Part shown: positions 47,901 through 59,134 of the stretch, piece after piece
How the letters are laid out: each line of letters begins with the position of its first letter
Position numbering within the stretch: position 1 is the first letter of the stretch
NCBI GenBank assembly: GCA_964019695.1
Contig: OZ026517.1
Span: forward strand, 71,196,665-71,260,664
DNA length: 64,000 bases
Direction: 5' to 3'
From: Loripinus fragilis
Taxonomy: Eukaryota; Mollusca; Bivalvia; Lucinida; Lucinidae
Program-made: the position numbers and the translations under genes
Notes under the pieces: model-generated
What the model was told of the DNA's origin: nothing
Seen by the model: the letters and a program-made list of their open reading frames with translations, nothing else
Databases searched by the model: none

Positions 47901-50900
47901 CCCGCTGCACCTGCAGGAGATGGCGAAATACGAGTAGTGTCAGAAATGCTTGATGAGCTTGGATGGTCATCTCTTGAGGTCCTGAAGGACCAGTCCTCCT
48001 TGCTTCTTTTTCATAAGATTCATTATGGAGCAGTGTTTATTGAAAATGCAAGTATATTACCCCTGCTCACAGTTTGAAAACTACCAGGTCATCAGATAGT
48101 GCTAAATACCGCAGACACCAGACATACAGTGATGCCCTGGAGAATTCCTTTTTCTCCTGAACTATACCACTTTGGAACAGTCTGTCTCCTTCTGTGGCCA
48201 ATACTTAGTCCACAGAGGAGTTTAGGGTACTCCTTATTTAACCAAAAAATCAGCCCAAAGTTTCTTTTTTTTTTGTCAAAATTTCAAAGTGAGCACTCCC
48301 TAGTGTAATACTCAAGTATAAGTGAGGCCAAAATAGAAAGAAAGAAAGATGGATAGATAGACACAGCAGGAGGGTCAGATGAACTAAACTTTATTTTTAC
48401 GTAACTCCTAGTTGTATTTTGTTGTTATATAGGACAAAGCACGATACTTTTTGTACTGATTGCGACTCGGCAAATCTTTTACTGTACAACTCTAATAATG
48501 GATGTAGATGAGGGCTCAGACCAAAATGTAGCTCTCTTACCCGTTTTATACGCCAGCTTGGGAGTTTATTAGCATTATCATCCGATAGGGAGCATGTTTC
48601 AAAAACTGACCTATCTGATTTGAGAATTGTGGGAACATGTGACACACTTGTTTACAAAATGCGTCACGAAGTTATGTGATTCACCCTATTGGTTGATTCA
48701 AACTTGCTATCAATCTGCGTCATCACGTGTCACTGAAACCCTTTCAATCATCTGGCCATGTTCAGTAGGTTTTCAAAAATGTACAAGTGCAGAAAATATT
48801 ATCACTATATGGCTAAATACTGTAATACCAACCATTGTTATGGTTTGGCTATCAAAGGTGACTGGATGTCTCCACAGATGGATTATTTATAGACGTTGCT
48901 CGCTTGTTACTTTTTAACACAAGTGTTTTGGGTAATGCATACCGCGTATTAACACCAACCCATTTTTCAGCAGTGATGTGTCATAGCGGACAGGTCATTA
49001 TTTGAATATCGATGCGTGCACTGATAAAGGTTTATTAGAGGTATTTGCGCATATGCTACCAGTTTTAAACATGCGTGGATTCACATAATTCTGTTAAAGG
49101 GGCCCTCAAAAGTATTTTAGTCATGTCCTTGACCTATTTTACAGGGAGCAGTATGGAGCTCCCTCAAGAAGCGATTGGATCAGGTGGATTCAATTGTTTC
49201 TCGGGGTTGCCTGTACCTGGACTTCTGATGAAACCTATTGCAACTTGCGATTTCCACCCCTGTCCCCCCTCTGGATCTGCACATGGTAAAATCTTGTATG
49301 CCGCATGACCCAATCATATCTTATACCATAGCTACCCTTGTAGGAGACAATAACCAAAAAGTAGATTAGTGGTGAATTGTTATGCAACATGCTTGTGTGC
49401 GTCGGTCGTTAATACACACACTCTCATCTTTGATGTCAGATGACCCTGATAAGATGCTGCGTTTTATGATCTCTTATCTGGATTAGCAGTGTAAACAGGC
49501 AGTAAGACGGTATGCATAAGTGACTATAATTAGTTGTGGAATGTCTATACAATTGTTTGTTGATTTACTAATATTTAAGCTTCAGGAGGGGCATCTGATG
49601 ATGTCATACTGGGCGTGGTTCCAAGAAACCCTCAATACTCATTAAAAGCAGTCAGGCTATCATCGTTTTCAAAATGGCCCATGGACATTATACAGACACC
49701 AATGGAGCTTGCCACTGCGGGATTCTTCTACACTGGTAACTTTCCCTTCATTTATCTGCAAGGTCTATAGAATAAACATGAACTGATTAAATATTGGTTA
49801 AGGTATATGAATACTTTGAGCAAAGAAATGTGAATATCTTCTGACCTATCAGTTAAAAGTAATATTAGTTTGGGTTGCTTAAAAAAACTTATTTAGGGGG
49901 TTCTTTTGAATACCCAAACTATATGTTTGTGCTCAGAAATAAAGGAGATTATTAGAAAAATATACACCCTAGGTATTTACTGTAACTATTCACAGTAGAT
50001 TCTGTCTTGCCAACTAAGAGTGACAGCGACGTAATATTTTGTTTGCAATTGTTAAGTAAAACTCTAGCCTGTACCCTCTTCTTGAGCTTACACGAATCGA
50101 TAGGATAGGAGTAATACACAAGTGATCTATCGATTATATGTCCCTGATAACTTTGTAAGCAAAACATGACGCCACTGTCACTCTTGACTGGCAGGACAGT
50201 AGTCACAAACCTTTTGAGTAGTAAACAGTAGTAATTTATTTACTTTTATAGGCAAGGACTGTACATAACGCTTGTTGTTGGGATACCCAACTTGACAGAA
50301 AACTCAACTTCTATAATAAAAATCTATAGTTTACTTGCTTCAAGAGAAACTAGTCTTTCTAACGATTACAGTTATTGTAAAAGTGGCTGTTTGGCTTTCA
50401 ATCGGAATAAAGTTTCAAGATATTAGTGATTGCCAATAGAAAAAAAAGCTTTTGAAAACCAGGGCTTACCGCTTTTAGCGGCATCTCGTCGTTGGAAGTC
50501 ATAAAAGAGCGTCTGACCTGTGTTTTACAGTCTACAGAGGAAAGTGCAAACGAACGAGTTTCAAGCAAACGCTAAATTATGAGCTGTTCTTGTTTATTTC
50601 ATGGGACTAATTCAACGTAGAACAAAATTTTGGGATCGTTAGAGAGGCTTGTTTCTCTTGAAGCCAGGACACCATAGTTTTTCTTATGCAAATAGGGTAC
50701 GTCAACAACTATAGTGCCTATTTTGTTTTGACAGATACCGCTTCTTAAAAAAAGTTTTTGAATAGTTCCTGTGTATCTATTATAATATTAATGGGTATTA
50801 ACCCCATTTATGACGAATGTATTGTCCCATTTTGACTAAAAACGAGTCCATTTCCATTTAAAGGGATATTGGGTAGTATTTTTGATTTTTATTCAAAGTT

Positions 50901-53900
50901 TAATAGAACTTTCTGCAAACAACAGTTGAGACCCTGAGCGGCGTCTGGTCTGGGTCTGCAGGTTTTCATAAGCCCTACAAAAAGAACGCTAAGCTAATAA
51001 GGGTAAATTCAGCGCCCTCACATAAAAAATTCAATGTCGGCTTCATTGTGAAATATAATTTACTTTGACTTAACCAGATAATTTGAGTCTTCAGGTTTAA
51101 ATCATCAATATTATTTTAAAGGTACAAATGACATTGTTCGTTGCTTTGTTTGTGACGGTGGCTTACAGAAGTGGAGTGCTGGGGATGACCCATGGGTGGA
51201 GCATGCTAGGTGTTTTCCACATTGTGTCTACGTTCGCCAAGTAAAAGGAGAGGATTACATTGAACTCGTTAGGCTTTCTGCAGAACAGGATCGACTTGAA
51301 GAGGTAGGGAACGTACAGGTTAAGACATCTTTGATAGGGGAGGGGGAGAGGAGTTCAGCCCAACTCATAATGTTCTGACATTTGTTTTTATTTTTTTAGA
51401 CCTCCTAATCCCGTTAAACGATTTTCATTAAATTTCACTCAGTGAGATGGTGTGCAGAGCACATGACACAGCTACCTAGACTCAAGGTCAAGGACAAAGG
51501 TCAAGGGTTTTACACTTAAATTTTGTGTCCGCTCCATATCTCCTGAACCCTTTGGGCGATTTTCATTAAGCTTTAACCAAATGTTCTCTCAGTTAGACGG
51601 TGTGCAGAACCTTTGTCTCGTCTATGTAGACTCAAAGTCAAGGTCAGAGTTCAATGTCATGTGGTTTACCCTTCAAATTGCGTATACTCAATATTTCCTG
51701 ATCCCTTTGCACTTCATCAAAATGTTCCTCTCAGTTAGGCTGTGTGCAGAACCAATGACTCAGCTACGCAAACTCAAAGTCACGGTTACTCTTCAAGGTC
51801 ATGGGATATACCCTTGAATTCTGTGTCCTAAAAAATCCTTGACCAATTATTAGATTTTCATTAAACATCGCTCAAATGATCCTCTCAGTTAGACCTTGTG
51901 CAGAACCCATGACTCAGCTTTACATACTTAATCAATAGTCATCGGGACCTACAGATAAAAAGAAATGTATTGTCTGTCAAAGTGCCAGACAAAGGACGTA
52001 ATAAATATTTGATGACGTTACGTACCATAGGTTACATGCTTTGTCTCACTCACTGAAGCGGGAGGTGCTGAAACTGCAAAATCAAAAAGTTTCAGTAAAT
52101 CTGAATTATTTTGGTAGCAAGATGTTCGTCATGTTCTAACTAGGAAAATGCCTACCTTCACTTGATTTTTTTTGTTCACAAATAAGAAAGTTATAGGCGT
52201 TTGAACTTTTTAAGTGAGGTGCATTAAGTGAATGGGAAAATAAGAGGTAATCCATAAAAGTGATATCAGTCACTGGTGAAAATATAGGCTGATATAATTC
52301 ACTAATTTCACTCTGTGATAATACAATTTATATATGTTTTAGATATGCGTTGCTTTCACTGCTAAGTATTAAATAATATACAATTATTGACTTCATTAAG
52401 TTAGACATAAGGATTCATCTAGCGGAAAAAAGCTATATTCACAGAGGCCGCAAGGCTGAGGTGAATATTACTTTTAAAGGTAGATAAATTCTTATGTCTA
52501 CCGAAATTGAAGTCAATAACTGTTTTGTTATATGACTATTCACCTACGAATGAAAATAAATACTTTCACTTTTGTTGTTGAAATCATGTTCAACCATGAG
52601 GACTTTCTAACAAGTTTAAGAAAATGTTATTAAAATACTTTTTATGTAGTATTTTGTATTTTGAAATGTATATACCTTCTCTGAATGTGGAATATAAAAT
52701 TTAATTATAAAACACCTTTTTCAATTTGTTTATGAAAATAAAGAATAATGAACAAACAAAACAAAACTGATGTTAAAATTGATTGAATTCTATAATTTAC
52801 TTGTTGGGAGGTGAAACAGCCAATCATGTCAATTTCATGCAGCACATGCTAGTTTCATACACATCATGCTATTTTAGCTCTCTAGAGGGTATTATTGGAA
52901 AAGTGTCAAAAATATTAACATCTGGAAACTAATTTGACCTGGTTTTTATCCTATATACACCTGTAGGCCAGTTGAGACCAGTTTTCAGGTTGACATTAAT
53001 AGTTATGAAGACAAGTTCAGACAATCATGAGATAGGATTCTCTACAGTCATTATAACAATTTATGATATAATTATTGCCCTAAAAAGATAGACATTCCTG
53101 TCCCTCTGTCCAGCGGGAACCATATCTCTAATTTAATTGGTCATACTTTTGGTATAAATGCTACAAGAAATTTATTTAAAATATAATTGGCGAATATTAA
53201 ATGGATGAATGTTTGATAATATGCAAAACATGATGAATACTTTTTCAGAAGCTTGATATTATCTATATGTTAAACCCAAGGCCATTTTGATCACATAGCA
53301 ACATAACTGCAGCAGCATTGCGATTAGAAATTTGATTGCCCAGTAAGAACTCAGGGTAACACTAGCAGTGCATGCAACGCAATCCAAGTACATTTGAACC
53401 TTGCAGACGTCAACATGATATGCCCTTTATTCTAAAAATTATTAGATAACTGGGGGTCTGGATGTCGTGATGGTGGCTGGGTAGGGGAAATATATTAAAT
53501 ATTTAGACCACTACCATTTTCGCTTATTCATTGATATGTATCCCATTAGTCAATGACAAAATTATATTTTATATAATCATTTATTATTATTAAACGTATA
53601 CTGAAAGGGATTGTCCCTATCCTTCTTTTATATCTTAGAACACAAGGTTTATTCCATTCTCCTTGCTGTCCTTCTTTCCATTTTAGTCATATTTGTTTTA
53701 TTCCTTATAGGCAGAAAGTAGCGTATGCATAACGCATTTTAATAAGTGGTTGAAAAGTGAAAGAGGTATAAGTTTAATCAAAATATAGCAGAACTTCAAT
53801 TGCTCAATTTCTGATGGCTCATTCAACATAGCTGGCTAGAACTAAAATTGTACATTAAAGTTGTTTTATATTAAAACATAATCCACCATTGATGGCTGGA

Positions 53901-56900
53901 ACATCCCTTGGCTAGAAGTATTTTTCACAGTCCAAACCTATTTGAGCCATTGAAGTATACTTGCTTTTCCTATAGTCACGGGTAAAAAGTAAAATGTTTA
54001 TATGTTTATTGTGCTAATGCATAAAATAGGCCTAAAAAATTTGCAGTAGGCAAATGTGTTAATAGAAAAAGAAACATTGACTCTTCTTATGTGCAAAAGT
54101 CTAGAAAAACAGTGCATGAGAAACTTGATCTGCTTTTGTTGTATAAGACGATAACATGTTTACGATTAATATGGCACCTGTCAGCCAGAGCAAATAATAT
54201 TTAATGATTATTCTTTCATCCGTTTATCACAATTAGAGGAGGGAGATTACTTTGTAGACAACAAACAGTCCTGCCATTGTCACAAACATCACAGATGCGT
54301 TTTTCTCCCAAAGCTGGAGGAAACAGCTTATTTTTTTCAACCATTTTTAAACCTATGTGCTTGATCCACATCTGAACTAAGCGTTAGGTTTGCACCATAA
54401 AACCAGTTTTTGACACCAGTAAAAGTATCTTTTTACCGACGTTCAAAGACAGTGCTTCTTATGTGCATCGTTTTTGTTAGTAATGCTTACGTTTGGTGTG
54501 TGTGTCGTGCTGTCGTTTCTGTTCCTTGTAGCTATGTGGTCACCTGCTGGACAAGGGTTGACCTCTTGGCTGTCGTGTTTGTGTTCCCAAATGTGTCCTA
54601 GTCCACATCAGATTTAAGGGCGAGGTTGGCGCCATGAAACTGGTTTTAGCCCTCCAGTAAAATATTTTTACTGACCAGGTCAAGGCAGTACTTATTTTGT
54701 GGATCATTTGTGTTATTTATGTCTTGTGTTTGTCATGCTTTAGCGTCTGTTCATTGCTGCCTTGTTGTCACCTGCTGGGAAAGGGTTGACCATTTGGCTC
54801 TTGTTTTTGATGTTTAATTGTGTTTTTTGTCGCTTTCCCATGTGGTATCGTGGGTCGGGCGTGGTACTTGATTGTATCGATCCCTGATCTTTGCCATCTT
54901 TTTTACTCTGATCACTTCTTAAAATAGTTCTTAAAATGTACTTCATCCTGCACCACTTAATTGTAAAGTATTATAGCCATAAACTTAGAGTGGCGTTTGA
55001 TATCAAGTAACTTTAAAGCAAGAAAGAGAAAAGCTGCCAAAAGATATATACATATAGATAGTTTATACCTTATTTTCGTATTTTGTGCAATAATATCATC
55101 ACTCCTACACGCTGTCTTCTTATATTATATATCAAGGGAAGTAACACAGTCTAAGCAACGCCATACTCATTGCACTCTGTTACGTCTTTTAATATAGAAG
55201 ACTCTCGTTAAAAGATGAGTAAACAATCAGTCGAATAAAAAAAAAATCCTCACGTTTATCTGCTCGAATGATTGCTAGAAATGATTTCATTAATACTTTC
55301 AGTGCTGTGATTGTTTTTGCTTCCAATGTGCGCGTTTTGTCGACTGTACTTGTGCCGTGTTGTAGTTAGTTTTACCCTAGCTGTCTACGTTTATAGTCAT
55401 CATGTTGAGGACAAGAGATCTAGCTGTTTTGCATGATTGTGTTCTGTCAGTGACTGTCTGTGTTCCTAGTCATTTCCTTTTTGGCATGGATGGGTTAGCG
55501 GTCTGTGATTGTTGCATTTCTGGTCACTCTTGCACACCGGATAAGGATATCTGAGATTTTACCATGGGAAAGAAAATCTTATCTTACCCAGGCTTTCTAA
55601 ACCAGGCTGACGCGTGAGAGCTTCATACATTGGTTGCATTGGAATTCACGCACATGGTCGTCAAGTTACGTCATTGTTATGTTTAAGTGACGTCATCATG
55701 TACAATTGTACCTTAGCGTATTCAGGGACTTCTAGAAGCTTATTTTAAAATATAAAAAAAAAGTGGTGAGCAAGAAAAATAATCTATTATTCGTGTGAGG
55801 GTAGGATAGAAAATCAGTCCCTCGAGTTCACTGTCAAGCCTCGTGATGCCACACGGTGATCCTTGAGACAGATTTTTCTATCCTACCCTCACACTCATGG
55901 TAGATTCTTATATTCTTACTAATATGTTTTAGGAAAGGACTGCCTCTGGAAGAAATTATTCAAACGCTTATGTGGGTAGATTAAGAGATCTTCATCTAGC
56001 AGAGAAACAGAGTAAGTTTCATTGTCATTGTCATTGAAAAATACTGCTCTTGTTCATTGAAATTAATAAGGCATCATATTCTTCATTTCGAAAATTACTG
56101 TTTCATATTAGAACATTTTCCTAGTTATATTTTCTATAAACAGCATTATTTCAAATGGCCAACCATATAATTTGACATAAACTCTCTGAGTAGTAGTGTC
56201 ATCTGCTGATATTATTTTTTTCAAATACACCCATATCCAGGCCCACCAAAGTATAGTCGGACCTGATATGGATCCAAATTATTTGACACTCTGGCGGTGC
56301 TCCTGAAAGGTTTTTTTTTCCTAAAGTTGTTCTTGATAAAATTTGGCAGACGACAGAAAAGTTTGCAACTAACCCAGTAGGCAAAAAGTTAATCGTGCTC
56401 AGTAGCATTTAAGAAATCTTTGTGCTCTGATATGATATTACGTCACGTGATTTGCATGATACTAGCTGATAAATTTTGGTTTGCATTATATTCAGTATGA
56501 ATATAGCTATCAGTTAGCAAAAACTCTATAAATCAGAAACATATTGGAGTTTTAATATTTTACGGAAACAGATGAACACTGATTAGATCTAGAAACTTGG
56601 CTTACAAATAAATAGAGGATCTTATATAAGTGCTCAAGTTTCATTGACTTTTAAGATGAAATGAGGAAACGAGATCACATGTGAGTCTCGCTGAGCATTC
56701 TATCTCTTTTTCGCAACAATTTTAATAAATTCAATAATACACAAACACGAATGATTGCTTTGATTATCTACTATGTAATGAAATACACGAAAATATTGAT
56801 TAAATATAATGCATATATTTCACAGCCATGAAAATACAAGATTTGATATTTTCACGGGAGAGAAACCGTAAGATTCGAACTACTTTTTTTCTATTTTCTC

Positions 56901-59102
56901 AATATGGTCTAAGGGAAGCAAGTCTTTATGGCATATCTGTTTCTGTTCTAAGGGAAACAACTATTGGTGTTTCCTATTTCTATGGAAATGTTAACAAAAA
57001 GTCAGAGTCGCTTAGAAGCTTAATATAAGAAAGAGGTTTTATAAATTCACCTGCTTTGCCACTCATGAAATATAAATATTGTCCACTTCACTCATGAAAT
57101 AAAAGACATATTTAACAAAAACATTTCTATCTATTTATCACATGACATTAAAATTACTTAAAATGCATTTTTGGCGTGAAAAAGTGAAGAATTTACAATC
57201 TTTTATGCAACATTATAATGAACATGATTACATTAAGCCCCAGTCCCACAGAGCTTACGACCGCACTGTGAAATCTCTGGGACGTAAAAAATTGACAATT
57301 GCAGAGAGGTTGCGGCAAGGTTTTACAATGGTTGCAATGAGGTAACAGCAAAGTTGCTGATCAGTCGCCGATGAAAATCAGTCGCTTCTAGTCTTTTTGG
57401 CATGCACAAAAGACTAGCAACTGATTTTGATCGCCGGCTAGTTGCTAAAGTTTTCTAGAAGTCTGCGATTGATTGTCGATCAGTCACTGACAAGTCACCG
57501 ATTGATCGTCGATCAGTCACTGACAGATTTCTTGATAATTTTGATTCAGAAATCTTAAGCAACTAGTCTGCAACTAATCAACGACTGGTCGCCTACAGGT
57601 TGCAGTGCCAGCTTCAACAAACATCTATCTTGCGATCTTGACATTATTTCATAACAAGCATCGATGGTGTTTGCACCATGGGGCATAGAGGTAATTAGCA
57701 CCAAAGTAGACGATGAAAATTACTACAGAAATTCAGACTCCTGATTCTGATGATGAATCTCAGCTGTCTTTGAGACCAATTGAGCTGGAAATATCAGATG
57801 CTGAAAGTGCAAGGTCAGAGCTAGTAGGCCAAAGCAAATCATCACAACCAAAATTGCAGCGTTCTGTTATGTTGTAACCAAACAAACTTTATCTAATGTA
57901 TCATCATGATTGCAACTTTCACAGATATGGTTGTATTCATTCCAAACACTTTATGATGATAAAAAGTCTCCATTCAGTCGCCTACCAGTCGCCAACAAGT
58001 CTCCAATCAGTCGCCAATTGCTTGCTTACAGTCGCTGATTACTCTAAACTAATCGCTGACCAGTCACTGACTGATCGCCGATATGTCCACAATCCATCCC
58101 TGGCCAATTGCCAAAATAAATACTAATCAATTGCCAGTTTGCGCCCATTGGTTGGCGACTGATCAGAGACTGGTTGGCGACCAGTCATCAACCATACTAG
58201 AAATGGAAAACAGTTGCAATTGTTGCGGAGGTCGCAATAAAATCTGTCGTCAAGAGGTCTGGCAACGGTTGCAAGCCCTGTAGTACCGGGGCTGTATGCT
58301 ACTAATCTGAAAACCACTAGTGGTTTATCAAAGTTATCGCATGGCGTTATCACTCCTGGAGGTCATGAGATATTTGTCTTTATTTAATGCTGAACACAGG
58401 CACCCATTTAAGCATATCTCTCAAACTTCACTAGATTCACTTGATGCTACAGCCAAAAAAGCAAACAAAAGCAGAGCATTTCTTCAGAGGAACATAAAAC
58501 AGTGCTCAGGGAAAACCAATGAGCTTAGATACAACACCCTGTTTCAGCTGATCCTGGAATATGCCAGTGTTATTGGATACCCATTCACTTACGACAACAT
58601 ATGGAAATTGGAGATGGCGCAGCATATAGCAGCTCGCATGGTCTTCTCAGATTATAGATCAACCAGCAGCGTCACACCTATGTTGCAACTATTCCAGTGA
58701 CCCACTCTTCAGGAGCGCAGAACCAAAGCAAAGGTGTACATGATGTACCATATTGTCTACAGCCGTGTGGATATCCAATCAAGCCATCTGGCACCAACAC
58801 TATGAGTGAGAGGCCATAACATAAAGTTCCTGATGTCATATGCCAGAACTTTCATCTATCAGAGGTCCTTACAGCCTTCCCCAGACAGTCGTAACCTGTT
58901 CAACACTAGATAGTTTCAAGGAGGAGTGCAACCTGTCAGCTCTGCTAGACTCGAGCTGGATGATTTTAATTGCACTGTACATATACTTTTTGCTATCACC
59001 TTAAATGAGTGTTCCTAAACCACGTATGCACCAGTATGATGATATGTAAATGCTGGTGTCAGTAATTTATTGGAAGGAGAAGAAGAAGCAGAAGAAGCAG
59101 AA

Positions 59103-59134
<32 letters not shown>

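Noticed and set aside
48627..48917. 96-codon open frame in IAP intron 4
   Set aside because: No family resemblance and no need for it in the phase chain from exon 4 to exon 5.
57729..57890. Open segment (IQTPDSDDESQLS...) that could follow IAP exon 8 in phase
   Set aside because: It lies inside the word-rich element 57236-58293, lacks a polypyrimidine tract and has no donor in a phase that joins the UBA exon; exon 8 joins 60674 directly without it.
58320..58700. 126-codon open frame as a host gene
   Set aside because: Recognisable LINE reverse transcriptase C-terminus, interrupted by a stop.
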